Shown: positions 10,571-22,040, numbered from the stretch's first letter. The stretch: 57,871 nt of DNA from Gnetum montanum (GCA_015680685.1 MNCI01038234.1:80061-137931); one strand, 5' to 3'. Numbers and translations: made by a program. The notes: generated by a model from the sequence alone, not told the origin.

Positions 10571-11191
10571 AACTCATGCTAGCACAAAACCCCCTTCCTT
10601 CACTTCAAAAATCCCTTTTTAAACCCAAAACATTTCATTTTATTTTCTCTTATTTTATAAATTTAAATTTATAATGTTTATTTTTTTTCATTTATGTCAT
10701 TTTGATTTTATGATGGCCTTGTATTCCTCATTATTCCAGCCCTTGGAGATGAGGCCAAATTTTTTTAAAAAAGGATGAAAAGTTTAAATCAAAGAAAAAT
10801 GTATATACATACATATATATATAGACATTTCAAAAATTCATAAAATTTTAAAGTCTCATAAACTTATCATTTTCAAAAAATTTAAAAATAAAAAATGCTC
10901 TATGCGCTCAGTCCAAATGACAAGTCAACATGAATATCATCTTGCCCAATATGGCCTAAACCTACCATATAGCCCAGTACAGCCTAAAACTTCCATGACT
11001 ACCATTGTGTCCCACAATTTTTTCAATACATAGTTTGATTACACTGTGTTCATTTACATTTAGTAACTCTTTTGCCAAGGGGGTGTCTCTTACTTCATTC
11101 CCATTTTAAATTGGCAAGAGCAAGCACATGGCCACCAAGAATATCCTTTCAACATTGTTTCTCAGTGGACCATATGGGGAGGTAAAAAGAG
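10571..11191. promoter_or_regulatory. AT-rich region upstream of the antisense gene, before the reverse-transcriptase half
   Basis: The near-palindromic TATA-like block ttataaatttaaatttataa (about 10656-10675) lies roughly 120-140 bp upstream of the antisense ATG at 10539. It could act as that gene's promoter, which is inference only. A TA microsatellite (about 10803-10823) and non-coding sequence with 'gcccaatatggcctaaac' echoes follow. Plus-strand coding of the pol half becomes visible from about 11130. Confidence 0.3.
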
Positions 11192-12215
11192 TAATCAATC
11201 CAGAATCCTTGGATCTAGACCCTTCCACCTATAGACTAGCCTAAAAATGTGACTAAGACTTTGGACATAGAAGCTAATACTATCACTAAAGATCCTCTAG
11301 TTGAAATCCCCATTACTACATTCAATGGAAAAACTAGAACATTGAAACTAAGTGCCCTACTAGACTCACAACTTTTCAATGACATCACTCAAGTACTGAA
11401 AAACAACATAAAAACATTTGCACAGTCATATATTGACATGCTAGGATTAGACCCCTGAATCATCCAACACAACATCATTCTCGATGAAAAAATTAAGTCG
11501 ATAAAACAAAAGGCGCGTAAGGTTAGACCTGAGGTGGCTTTGGCAGTCCATGCTAAAATCACAAAACTCTACCAAGCTGGTTTCATCCGGGCTGTTGATT
11601 ATTCCAATTAGGTATCAAACATTGTTATAGTCCCTAAGAAGAATAGTAGTATACGCATATGCATTAACTTCCATGATCTTAACATAGCCACTATAAAGGA
11701 TGACTTCCCGCTACCCAGCATTGGTCAACTTATTGATACAACTGTTGGGCATGCACTATTATCCTTTATGGATGAATTTTCAAGATACAACCAAATAAGA
11801 ATCAATCTGGAACATCAACTCATAATAATGTTTATGACACCTTGGGCCACGTTTTGCTATACAATGATGTCATTTGATCTTTAAAATGTAGGAGCAACAT
11901 ATCAACGAGCAATGACATATATATTTAGTGATTACATGCTCAATTTGCTTAATGGTTACATTGACGATATCACAGTTAAATCTAAAATAACCAAACAACA
12001 TGTAAAAGATCTTGACCTAGTGCTTAAACATTATCTCAAATATGACCTTAGACTCAATCCAAAGAAGTGTGTCTTTGGTGTCAAAACGGGCAAGATGCTT
12101 GGTTTTGTAGTCTATGAAACAAGAATACAAGTAGACCCAGATAAGGTTAAGGTAATAACTAATATGCAACCACCAAAAAACCTTACCAAATTACGTGGTC
12201 TTTAAGGTATGCTAC
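11192..12215 (+). pseudogene. pol: Tat-type Ty3/gypsy reverse transcriptase
   Basis: Reading through stops, the frame shows the plant gypsy RT sequence blocks: KARKVRPEVALAVHAKITKL, AGFIRAVDY, VSNIVIVPKKNSSIRICINF, KDDFPLPSIGQLID, FMDEFSRYNQIRI, then the catalytic box YIDDITVKS (about 11955-11981), and LNPKKCVFGV with KMLGFVV. The Asp of FMDEFS and both Asp of YIDD are kept. Stops fall at codons where Gln or Trp is usual: after DYSN (Trp in relatives), after MSFDL (Gln) and after KLRGL (Gln). This fits C-to-T decay. It synthesised cDNA in the intact ancestor. Confidence 0.85.
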
Positions 12216-12780
12216 AATTTATTAGATGCTTTATCAAAAGGTTGACAGATAAGTTGAGACCTATGCAGCACCTATTATGAAAGAATATGCATGTCCAATG
12301 GACCCAACAATGTCAGGAAGCATTCAAGAACATAAAGCAGGAGCTGACTCAACTGCCAATAGTTTATCCTCCTCAAGGTGATAAACCCTTCTACATCTAC
12401 CTTGCAACTTCCAATTCTTCTATCCCATCAATGATTTTTCAAAAATGTCAAGATGCAGTCGAGATCCCTGTATATTACCTAATCCACACTTTAATTACCT
12501 ATGAACAACGATATAATGACGTAGAGAAATCATGCCTCGCCCTCATCTTCTCCCTGAAGAAATGACAACATTATCTCTTCCGCAATCAAGTGTACATCAT
12601 TTGCAAAGATAATGTACTCCGTGCCATCACTAACAACATTTTCGAGTCAAGTAGGATAGCTAGGTGAAAAGCAATGATCGTAGAGTTTGACCTACACTAT
12701 GTTGCTCAATCTTCCACAAAAGGTCAAGCAATAGTCATGCAATTAACTGTCTCACCAACGTACGATCAAGCAACGATAAA
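12216..12780 (+). pseudogene. pol: First (connection-type) RNase H of the Tat pol
   Basis: Continues directly from RT: MLQFIRCFIKRLTDKLRPM, then WTQQCQEAFKNIKQELTQLP, PFYIYLATSNSSIPSMI, YYLIHTLITYEQRYNDVEKS and CLALIFSLKK. The first catalytic Asp position reads YLATS. Tat elements typically have YLAVS there, a sign that this RNase H has degenerated in the lineage and the second RNase H took over. The frame is broken at 12279 and 12563. Confidence 0.75.
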
Positions 12781-12829
12781 CCCTGAATTCTAAGATAAGA
12801 ATATTAATAGTATAGACACCATATCTGAA

Positions 12830-13240
12830 AACTATGAGCCAATCCTCTATTTCGATGGAGCCTCAACTTCCTAAGGAGGAAGTGTTGTGGCCATTTTAAG
12901 GTACCCCTCTAGAGAAATCCAATCCTTCGCCTACTGATTAACCTTTCCTTGTACCAATAATGTGGTAGAATACGAAGGTCTTCTCAGAGGTCTTCGAGCA
13001 ACATTGACTTCAAGAATCACACATCTTGTAGTTTGACGTGATTCATAGCTAGTCATTAATCAAGTCACTAAGGTTTATGCATGTAAGGCTCTCCATTTGC
13101 AACCATATTATGATTTGACCATACATCTGCTGAGGCAACTAGTAGAAATAGATATACATCATGTCCCTAGAAGCAAAAGGACCATCGCCAATGCACTTGC
13201 TACATTAGACATAAACATGACACTCGAAATGTTCCATGCG
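12830..13240 (+). pseudogene. pol: Second, archaeal-type RNase H (aRH) that marks the Tat lineage
   Basis: Reads EPILYFDGASTS, then GGSVVAIL, NNVVEYEGLLRGLRATL, DS.LVINQV, ALHLQPYYDLTIHLL and RTIANALATLD. This matches the FDGAS...G.G..L, NNxAEYEAL, GDSQLVVxQV and ADALA blocks of the extra RNase H found in plant Tat (Ogre/RIRE2-like) elements. The Asp of FDGA, the Glu of EYE and the Asp of DS are present. Stops after STS, in the RDS box and elsewhere inactivate it. It lies between the first RNase H and integrase, the expected order. Confidence 0.75.
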
Positions 13241-14575
13241 TTGCCTAGCTCTATAACAAGTTGTGCTGAACCTATAATTGACACTCTTGAAAAAATTCCT
13301 ATAGCATCTGTTAGTACAACACACATAATAGAATTGTACAATGACATAGAAAAGTACCTTCTATAAGGAAAACCTTCACAAAATTTGACAAGTGCTCAAA
13401 AAGATGTTGTGCAATAACGCTCTTGGAAGTATGCATTAATAGGGGACACCTTGTGTCGCAAATCCTATGAAGTCATCCTACTGATCTATGTTAGTAGCAT
13501 TGATGGTCAAACAATTGTAGAACAAGTCCACGAAGGACTTTCTGGAGGGCACATAGTATCCAAAGCTATGGTAACAAAGATTAGGTGCTTAGGCTACTAC
13601 TGGCCACACATGGAGTACGATTGTATCTCCAAGGTCAGAATATGTGACATTTGCCAAAGGCATAGTAATCTAATACATGTACCATCTAATGAATTTCACA
13701 CAACACAAATCACATGGCCATTGCACAAATGGGGATTAGACTTAATTGGACCATTAACGCCATCATCCTTTGTTGGACATAGCTTCATTATCATAGCAAC
13801 TAAATACTTCACAAAATGGGTAGAAGCTATTCCCCTCAGGAAGACCACTTCAAAACATATTTTCACTTTCATAATAGAAAATATCGTGACCCGTTTTGGT
13901 ATTCCGATGACCATCATTACCAACAATGGACCATAATTTAGCAATGCAGATACTAAAAGCTTCTGTGAAAGCTTGGGTTTTAAACATGCATTATCATCAC
14001 CTTATTACCCACAGAGCAATGGTTAGGTAAATTCTATAAACAAAATAGTCATCATGGTGCTCAAGAAGATGTTAAATCAAAGTAAGAAATGATGGCATGA
14101 ACAATTAGTCTATGCATTTTGGGCATACAGAATAACACATCGAACATCTATAGGTAAAACTCCATATAGTCTTGTATACAGATCTAAAGTTGTTTTACCT
14201 TTAGAGTTACAGGTTCCCTTGTTGGTTATAGCTCTCTCAGGTCTCCTTGATGAAAGTCAAAGCAATGAACTACACATTGCTAACATTGACTTGTTGGAAG
14301 AGGAATGTGTGCGAACGACTGATCAGATTGAGTGGTACCAGAAACAACAACGACAACAACACAAACATGATCTACATAAACACCTAATTAAATAATGAGA
14401 CTTAGTCCTTAAGGCCATCCATGAACATTCAGATAAGTTCTTAGCCAATTGGGAAGGGCCTTACTTAGTAATCAAGCTATACAATAGCGGAGCATTCAAA
14501 CTTGCTCACATGGACGACAACTAGTTTGCTAATCCCACAAATCATCTATACCTAAAATGATACTATGTCTAATCA
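13241..14575 (+). pseudogene. pol: Ty3/gypsy integrase
   Basis: The zinc-binding HHCC domain is visible as VHEGLSGGH (about 13526) and CDICQRH (about 13642), with GYYWPHM between. The core follows: WGLDLIGPLTPSSF (first catalytic Asp kept), TKWVEAIPLRKTTS, then ITNNGP where ITDNGT is usual (second Asp to Asn), and SNG.VNSINK where the third acidic residue is expected (Glu to Asn). Two of the three catalytic acids are lost, so the enzyme is dead apart from its stops. AFWAYRITHRTSIGKTPYSL and VYRSKVVLPLEL follow, as in Tat integrases, and then a basic C-terminal tail to about 14395. The terminal domain (NWEGPYLVIK, 14449-14478) is still readable. Confidence 0.85.
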
Positions 14576-14588
14576 AACTAAGGTACAT

Positions 14589-14921
14589 AATGTCCTGGCA
14601 TCATGACTTAAAAATGATACCACAGAATGTCCTGGCATCATGACTTAAAACTGATACTACAAAATGTCTTGACATCATGACTTAAAACTGATACCACAGA
14701 ATGTCTTGGCATCATGACTTAAAACTGATACCACAAAATGTCTTGGCATCATGACTTAAAACTAATACCATAGAATGTCCTAGCATCATGACTTAAAACT
14801 GATACCATAGAATGTCCTAGTATCATGAGTTAAAATTAATATCACGTAATGTCCTGGCATCATAACTTAAAACTGATACCACATAATGTCCTAGAGTTAT
14901 GACAATAAACCAACACCACAG
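14589..14921 (+). repeat. 37-bp minisatellite, nine copies
   Basis: Unit aatgtcctggcatcatgact followed by taaaactgataccacag. Nine consecutive units of exactly 37 bp fill 14589-14921 without indels, and the units differ by a few substitutions each. The last unit is the most divergent. It starts immediately after the integrase C-terminus. Tandem repeats at this position are known in plant Tat/Ogre elements and can seed genomic satellites. Confidence 0.9.
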
Positions 14922-16430
14922 AGCTTAGTCTGGTATGATACTAAACTACCACATTTGTCTACCATAACATGAAACTAGCATGAAGAGTTCACTAAGACTA
15001 TAAACTGGTTTGCCTCTTCACATTTCTCTACGACTATAAACTAGCATGCAACCATCCGCTACAATGCTAAAATGGCACCGTCAAAAGGGTTATGACATGA
15101 AACTAACCCATAATAGTCCACTAAGACTATAAAATGGTGACATCATTGACGACCAGGAAAAACTTGAAAAGATGTGCTGCTAAAATTGGCTATACCTATT
15201 CCACAAAAGACTTGCTACGTAATTCGTCTCATGGGCCCTGATGAAGCTGATGCTATTCACAATTCTGTCTACCTTTAAATTGCACATGGTGGCTCCATCC
15301 CCTTGATTTTTTTCAAGTTTAAATTTCTTAGTTAACCATTTCATTTATGGTTTTCTTGTCTCCATGGAGTTGTGTTTGTAGGATGACATGCCTGAGGCAT
15401 TCGTGCACAGATGCACTTCATCATGATGACAAGGTATCAGATTCTTCCTAATGCCTGCAAATGGGTTATTTAATCCATTCATAAGTACATTCCCCACTAC
15501 TGATACATTCCCTATTCCCCATCATGTTCCCTTTGTCCAATTTAATTACATCCCCTAGATACATTCTACTCCCCCAAAACTCTTGATATATTGTTGCACA
15601 CTATAACTCTCTAAGCAATTGCAACGCAATACACAGTACACAGTACATGATACAAAATGTAAATGCATGAGCACGACTACAACACTGAAAGAAAGCTCTT
15701 TCAAAAAGAACAAAAAGACCAAAAAGAAAAAGAAAAGAAAACATCAAAAAGAAAACAAAAATAAAAATAAAAGATGAAACAAACAAAAGCGTCAAAGAGC
15801 AAATATACACAAAAAAGGTCTTCATGACCACGTTAACATCATACACCAAGGACTATTGGCTATTCTCATATAAGCTCCAAGTGAGAAGGCAATTGTCTTG
15901 GAAAATAGTTACACTCATGTCTCAAAGAGATCATGTTGCACATCATCGCGTGTCTTTGGCTATTTACAATGGGCCTCGTAAACACTCTATAAGAGTCTCG
16001 TTTCTTCAAATAACACACCTCCTATGTCTTGTATCTGAGTCTACTAAAAATCAACTATTGGCAAGGACCAAAGATATGGCTTGTTCACGTTAGAACATTC
16101 CTACATCATAATTCCAATAGAAATTCTATCCCTTGATTAACTCTTGATTTCCCCAGTTACAAAAAATCCCCTTGTATCTTGAACTGCACTTCCCCAACCC
16201 CATGTACTTTTGAACACAGTGCGATGATGTCCAACCAAGGGCCGATGGACAATGCTTGCTACTTGGTGGTTCATGGTGCTTTGTACTTCTTTGTCGATGC
16301 ATCTCAGGTGGATTCCTCTAGACATCAACAAAGAGGGGACAAAGAAACATCACTAATTTCTGCCTAAAACTTTGAAACAAGAAAAACCTAGAGCCCTTTT
16401 GTATTTTTTGAGATGAAATTTAACTAAGGC
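14922..16430. other. Non-coding 3' region of the Tat element
   Basis: No gene is seen. 14930-15150 holds a looser repetition of 'actaagactataaactgg' and 'catgaaactagcatg', a degenerate extension of the minisatellite style. 15705-15790 is an A-rich tract on the plus strand. The purine tract aaagaggggacaaagaaaca (16329-16348) is the best candidate for the polypurine tract that primes plus-strand synthesis just before a 3' LTR. I could not fix the LTR start by a TG/CA pair. Confidence 0.45.
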
Positions 16431-16439
16431 ATGGAACTC

Positions 16440-17110
16440 ACGGCCAGCTTGCTCAAGCCAGCTTTCTCATGCTATCAAGCTAGCTTGCCCTCAGCTTGAG
16501 TAACTCCGATAGCTTCAAAATCAAGTCAAAGATGGCCCAATATAAAGGTGCAAGCCATCCTCAAGGGCCACTGATGTCAACTCCAAGCTTCAAAATTCAG
16601 GGATTCAAATTTCAACATCAAAAGTTGCAAATTTCCTCACTCACATTATCACTCATGCTGAGGTCATGTTGGCAACGTGAGTGCAGCGTGAGTTACTTTC
16701 AAAGCCCAAAACTGAGTCAAAATGATCTAATTTCTAAGGTGTAGGTCATCCACAGGGTTCATTGTTGACAACTTCAAACTTCAGCCTCCAAAATTCCATA
16801 TTTTAGATCCAAAAATTGCAAGTTTTTGCATGTTGCACTGTGCTCACGTTGTAGTTAGGTTGCACTCATGCTGGTAGTGTGAGTCTAGCATGAGCTACCA
16901 AAAGTGGTTCAAAATAGGGTACATCAAGCTCAATTTTTTTATTTTTAGATCATTCCTAAGGTCAGCCACACAATTAGACAGTAGATGCACTCAATAAACA
17001 GGCTTCAAAATCAAAATTTGGTGGAAAATATGTCATTCTAGCTCACTCATGCTGAGGTCATGCTAGTAGCGTGAGTGTAGCATGAGTGCAACATGAGCAT
17101 GTTGAGGACA
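16440..17110. repeat. U3-like subrepeats of Tat LTR 1 (about 200 bp apart)
   Basis: Blocks rich in ctcatgct and its inverse agcatgag lie at about 16460-16500, 16640-16694, 16838-16898 and 17041-17105. Between them, diverged spacers recur with 'ttcaaaatc', 'ggtcatcc' or 'ggtcagcc', and 'gcaaattt/gcaagttt'. The cleanest pair, 'actcatgctgaggtcatg', is at 16651 and 17046. The array sits upstream of a TATA box and so fits the U3 enhancer region of an LTR. Confidence 0.6.
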
Positions 17111-18060
17111 TGCCAGACAAAAATCAACTCATGCTGGAAGTCCTAATTAGGAAAAAATTCTTTAAATAACCACAAAGCCACTCAAATCGACATCCTGTAA
17201 CAGGCAATTTAGAGATCAAGAAGATTCAAGTGAGCCGAAGTCAATCTCTCTTGTTGTACATTATCATTTCATTGTAAATTTTCATCATTTATGGGCTTGT
17301 TAGGCTCTTACATTCTAAATTGTTTGTGCCTCCATGAGCGTACGCTAGCTTGAGTAGGTCAATGCACATTGTAAGATACATTGCACCTGGTCAAAAACGT
17401 AGCTTCCCCACACATGCCCACCTCACACATAGTTGTCCATTGGACACGTGTCACACGATTCGTTTTCCTCTCATCCCTCAACTGTTGATTTCATTCATAA
17501 ATTCTATGCCCAAGCCCAACCAAATCCTATAAATACCCTATCAATTCACATAAATGGGGTTGGCAATTTTGAAGGTTGATGGCAGAGGAAACTCATACCA
17601 ACAATCCTTGGGCACTCGGGCACACTTGACTCCTAGCATTTAAACACTCTTAAAACACATCACATCACCTTGGGGCTTGGCGCTTGACTTTCCATACACA
17701 CGTGCAACTACACTTCGACCAGTGCACATCTTTTCTAAGCAATACAATACAGTTCATTTTTCTAGCCATTATATTATTTACTCTATTTTACATTCAATTT
17801 ACATTCTATTTGCAATACCAATTCTGCGTACATTTCTGTTTACATTTCATGCACACTGTTTACATTTCAAACATTAGTTACAATAACCCTGACATAGGCA
17901 ATAGTTTAGGCTCGAGAAAGTCCTTGGTTGATTTGCATGTAGATGATCCAAGGTACTCTACCTTCATTTTCTTTTGTAGCTTGCCCTTAGGCGAAGCTAG
18001 GGTCAGTTGTGTCTGCCCGACAATCTTTTGGTGTTTGTTTTCCCCTTCAAGCCTTACATT
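17111..18060 (+). repeat. Promoter and R/U5-like part of Tat LTR 1
   Basis: A TATA box, ctataaatac, lies at 17527-17536, about 420 bp downstream of the last U3 subrepeat. Downstream are a pyrimidine/AT-rich leader and the block 'tagcttgcccttaggcgaagctaggg' (17977-18002), comparable to 'acacggccctcgcaaggatccaaggttag' near 21370 in the second Tat-like LTR. Exact LTR ends and target-site duplications were not found. It is probably the 3' LTR of the element whose integrase ends near 14575. Confidence 0.5.
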
Positions 18061-19500
18061 GATGATTTAGATTAGTACAACCATGATCTACTCAAACTTT
18101 AAACTAGCACACTAGATGGTCTACCAAGACCTAAAATTGGGTTTGTGGTGCAACACCTCCCAGCTCACACATGTGACCTCGTGAACAAGTGAGAATGCAT
18201 ATCTTCGAGCTTCCTAGGCAAGATGGGGTGGGATGTTCCAGTTCTAGAATGAAGTTCACATCATCAAGAAAAAACCCTCTAGGACACATGCAACGTCACT
18301 ATCCTTAGCATCTTGCTAATCTTTCAAAGATGCCATATGGCATCTTGCTGACTTTCTAGAGCTATTTCCGCCATCCCCAATCAGCTTGGTCATAGCTCCC
18401 ATCGTCAACCCTCCCTGCTGAAGTCCCAAAAGAATTGTGGTATAGCCATACTCCTAGCATCGTCCAGCCCTCACCATCATCAAAGTCTAATAAGGTGTTT
18501 AGCTATTATGATTCTGACTTTGTAGTTGAATTTCATGACTCTTGCCTTTGCCTAGGATTCCTGAGCACCCACATTACCAATGCTCCTAGCCTCTTCAATT
18601 CTCATTTCCAACATGGTCATTGGTGTTTTCTGTCCTACCACCCTCAAAGCTGGTATAGGCCTTCCTACTTTGGACATTACACATGTCAGACATAGCTCTT
18701 GTCACCTCAATAATTTCCTGAGCAAATAGGACTTTTCCCTCACCTCACATGCTAGATGTTTTTCTGGTTTTCTCTCTGTTGTGTTTGTAAAATAAAAGCC
18801 AAGATGGCGTTGTTCAAGAATGCATTTCACCATTGGGACAAGGCACTACATCATTGCAAAGTACCTACTCTAATCAGCCTATCTACTTGAGAGCGCATAC
18901 CCTACTATCCCTTCAACCAACCTAACCTCCTTTCCTTATACTTACAATTTCTAACATCTTCCTCCCAAGCTTTTCCAATGCACATGAAACCCTTTCCCAT
19001 GCTCAACCACCAAGCCCATGACGAATGTAATGAAGCTCATCCCATAGGAAGCCTTTGTAGACTGGTCAAAGCCCCACATGGATGTAACACAAACTCATCC
19101 CAGGGAGGAAACACATGTTCTACATTGATGACACAGTTTCCTTTGAATGAACATGGGTCTGAGATTTCTCCACAAGAAATGGTGATATAGCCAAGTGCCC
19201 AAGAAAAATGGCATAGTTGTGTTGCAATTATCTCAGCTTTGGATCAACCACCTCTAAGCACTCCAATGAGAAGTAGAAATCCAAAGGGAGAACCCACTCA
19301 TGTGTGTCAAATCCCTCATAAGCATTTTGATGAGGGATCACACTATGGCAATGGCTCTCATGATAACACATCCTGCATCTTTCCTTTTTCCTAGCCCAAT
19401 TTTCTGCAAGTCTAGTGTAACATAGTCAACATAGCACCGAGTCATGAGGCTATTTTGCACAAAAGAGGCACTAAGGATGGACTAAACAGTTTGGCCAATT
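18061..19500. other. Unassigned region between two Tat-like LTRs
   Basis: No open frame of note and no pol-like words. The first 100 bp contain 'actcaaactttaaactagcac' and 'gtctaccaagacctaaaattgg', like the non-coding 3' regions of Tat elements. The simplest reading is the remaining 3' untranslated part of a second, 5'-truncated Tat element whose LTR follows. Two nearby 'catcttgctaatctttcaaagatgccat' / 'catcttgctgactttctaga' blocks (18310-18360) form a short local duplication. Confidence 0.35.
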
Positions 19501-19514
19501 TACTAACTATGAGG

Positions 19515-20370
19515 CCTACTACACTATGCTATGCTGCACAGTGTAGCAAGCCATGTGGTGTTAAAACTATTACATGTGTTAGATCAAAAAAAAAAGATGC
19601 AGTTGGTAAATATTTGATTTTCAAAGATGCCTACCCTGCTTCATCCTTGAAGTGTGATCAGTGTGACGTAGAAAAATAAAGAAAATTTCATCAAAGATCC
19701 CCTTGGTTTGAGTGGTATGCTGTGCCATGCTACACAGCGTAGCAGGGCCCTAGCATGACAAAATCTTTTCTCAAATTATCTTGGCATGGGAAACAAAATT
19801 GCCCATGCTTCAACCCTAAAAACTTCTTGTTCTACTACCACCTTATAATATGACTAAGATCCCATGATAGAACACTTGCAAAGTAAGTTTAAATTCAAGA
19901 AAAAATGGGTGCTACACTATGCTACGCTATGTAGCATAGCAGGGTGATAATGCAGGAAGATCCTCCATCAAGTTGTTCTAGCAAAACAATTGCACTTGGC
20001 CATGCTTCGACCTCCAAGACTACTTTTGCCACTTTGTTCTTAATTCCCAATCAAAGTCTTCTAACAAAACATTACAAGTTGTGATTCAAATTCATCCCAG
20101 ACTAACTGCTATGCTACATAGAGTAGCACAGCGTAGCAAGAACCTAAAAGATAAAAGGTGCCATAGGGATGAAACTAGGAAGTCTCAGGATTCTTTAATA
20201 TGAAAAGTGGAATGGGTGATTGCTAAAATAGCTTTCCTTGCCAGGCCTTAGAGGGGTATTTTCAGTTTTCAAGCAAGATTTTTCTTGAAGGTGGCTGCTA
20301 CGCTATGTAACGTAGTAGACTATAGTGAGTAGGTATTCATGCTACTCCACCATGCTGAGCAGTGTAAATG
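19515..20370. repeat. U3-like array of palindromic GCTACGCTATGTAGCATAGC-type cores, about 195-bp period
   Basis: Self-complementary clusters built on tgctatgct/agcatagca and gctacgct/agcgtagc occur at about 19518, 19716, 19910, 20107 and 20296, with a weaker one at 20340. Successive spacings are 198, 194, 197 and 189 bp. The spacers are related, for example 'gcccatgcttcaaccctaaaaac' near 19800 and 'ggccatgcttcgacctccaagac' near 19997. The array precedes a TATA box at 20791, so it fits LTR U3. It is a different sequence family from the array at 16440-17110 but has the same architecture. Confidence 0.75.
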
Positions 20371-21419
20371 GTGTAACACTTGAGAAGAAACCACAAGACA
20401 TATCTAGAAAAGCTCTAAGACTCATTGAAAATGGTTAATTCTACCCCAGCATCTCCTTGATAGTCGAGATCAGTAGTTTGCCTTGCTTGTTGCATCCCTT
20501 GTCGAGTCCCAAAATTGTCTCTATGCTTGACCCTACTTATAAGAGAGGGGAAGACATAGTCCTAAACCATAAGCTTCACTTTACATTTTTCATAAGAATT
20601 TTTTGTAAAAATATGACAGTCCCTTGGGTACATGCAATTTGAATGATATGGTCATAGCTCAACAGGTTTCACTTCTAACCTCGTTCCATTCAATGTAGCA
20701 TCACATGTCAGCATAGCACATCCACGTTTGTGCCCTGTGGAACCCAGGACATGTGATATCCAAGCCACATCTCTCTCCCACTCTTGGCTCTATAAATACC
20801 CTAGAAAACAACATTCTAAGGGTTGGATTTTGGTAGTTAGCTTCTAGCAGTAAGCTTTCACAAAGAGATTGGCGAACAGAAGGTTGATAAACAACAAATC
20901 CCAGCAGTAGCACTTTCTGGATCTCTCTACAACCCAGCGTAGGAGCTTTTAACCCAGCAAACATCAGATCATTAGTTCTTGTTAGCATCCCATTAGCTAC
21001 AATCTAGGATTTGTGACCATATTGTTCTATTACTAGCTATGCCTATCTGGTACTGCATACCAGTTGTACACATTCATCATCTAAACAAAGATCACATCCC
21101 CTAATTTTTGGGTGGTGCATTCCCTCACCTAAACCCTAATTCTATTTTTTCTATAACATATATGTTTCATCTTTGCATACTTTTTCATGCTTACTATCCT
21201 AGTTACATACTTTGATGTGTTTCTATCGTTGTGCACCCCACATTTTCATCCATTTCAACCTCAGCATGTTACATTTTAAAATTACTATTTTCATATAGTT
21301 ATTGTACACTACATAAGTCCCTGATTGATCGACCTGACCATTCAGGGCACCCCATTTCCATTTTCTCTAACACGGCCCTCGCAAGGATCCAAGGTTAGGC
21401 TGTATGCTTGATAACCCCT
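20371..21419 (+). repeat. Promoter and R/U5-like part of Tat-like LTR 2
   Basis: TATA box tataaatacc at 20791-20800 in the context 'ggctctataaataccctag', closely like LTR 1 ('cctataaataccctat' at 17526). Downstream is a leader and then 'ttctctaacacggccctcgc' and 'aaggatccaaggttag' (about 21353-21394), the counterpart of the LTR 1 block. Similarity to the pol-less element's gag region starts at about 21420-21480, so the junction lies in that interval. LTR termini are not resolved. Confidence 0.5.
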
Positions 21420-21566
21420 CGATGTTCCAGCCACTGATGTTTTCAAACATCATAGTAACCACCTCATGTACCTTATACTTTTCCTCAATAACAATATTGT
21501 CATCCTTCACCTCCTTCTACATCACCACCAGTTGTTCCAAAGGGTTTTGCACCACAGCACTAACCC

Positions 21567-22040
21567 ATGAATGTTACTTGTGCTACTACTGACAACAGTA
21601 GTGAAAATCCATCATACCAAAGGCATCCCTTCTTTAGATGTGACCATCAAAAGGGACACCTCAGTTCTAAAATCATTGCATCCTTCACGCCAGCACAACT
21701 CCAACACTATGATGCATCTTCATCTTTGGACCCAACACCTCGTGTTACCTTATCAAGGCCACCAATCAATAATCCAACAGCCATGCGGCCTAGTGAATCT
21801 AGCCATGAAAGGAGACATATCGATCCTTGCATATCATCTTATGATCATGGATGCCATAGTTGGTCAACTCCTTATCGCATGACCACATCTTATAATTACC
21901 CCACTATGCCTACTACGATCAAGTATGTGAATCCCAATTTGGATATATTCGTACCACCACCTCAAAGGACACCTGGTGGTTTGGATATGATCAGACTCCA
22001 ATGTTTCCAAAATTCTTGGATCCAAACCTTCCATTATTAA
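21567..22040 (+). CDS. gag: Conserved C-terminal gag-type ORF of the pol-less element
   Basis: 157 open codons. After a Cys/His segment (FFRCDHQKGHLSSK) come SSSLDPTPRVTLSRPP, NNPTAMRPSES, RRHIDPCISSYDHGCHS and YNYPTMPTT. The minus-strand copy (about 40980-40560) encodes matching words VTLSRPPLNTPTTM and GRHINSYIPCYGHGCHS, so this protein region is conserved between copies. The Cys/His segment could be a remnant zinc knuckle. In copy 2 it lies downstream of an Athila-like Retrotrans_gag core, so I read it as the gag C-terminus. The upstream core is missing here. Confidence 0.55.
   Translation: MNVTCATTDNSSENPSYQRHPFFRCDHQKGHLSSKIIASFTPAQLQHYDASSSLDPTPRVTLSRPPINNPTAMRPSESSHERRHIDPCISSYDHGCHSWSTPYRMTTSYNYPTMPTTIKYVNPNLDIFVPPPQRTPGGLDMIRLQCFQNSWIQTFHY

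Noticed and set aside
14589-14921. Possible CRISPR-like array
   Set aside because: Head-to-tail 37-bp units with no spacers, inside a plant retrotransposon; it is a minisatellite.
15601-15849. Membrane-protein-like ORF on the minus strand
   Set aside because: Hydrophobic only because it translates the complement of the A-rich tract at 15705-15790.
17677-18070. 128-codon ORF at 17684-18070
   Set aside because: Phe/Tyr/His-rich translation of the pyrimidine-rich LTR leader; no start context or domain. It looks like chance.
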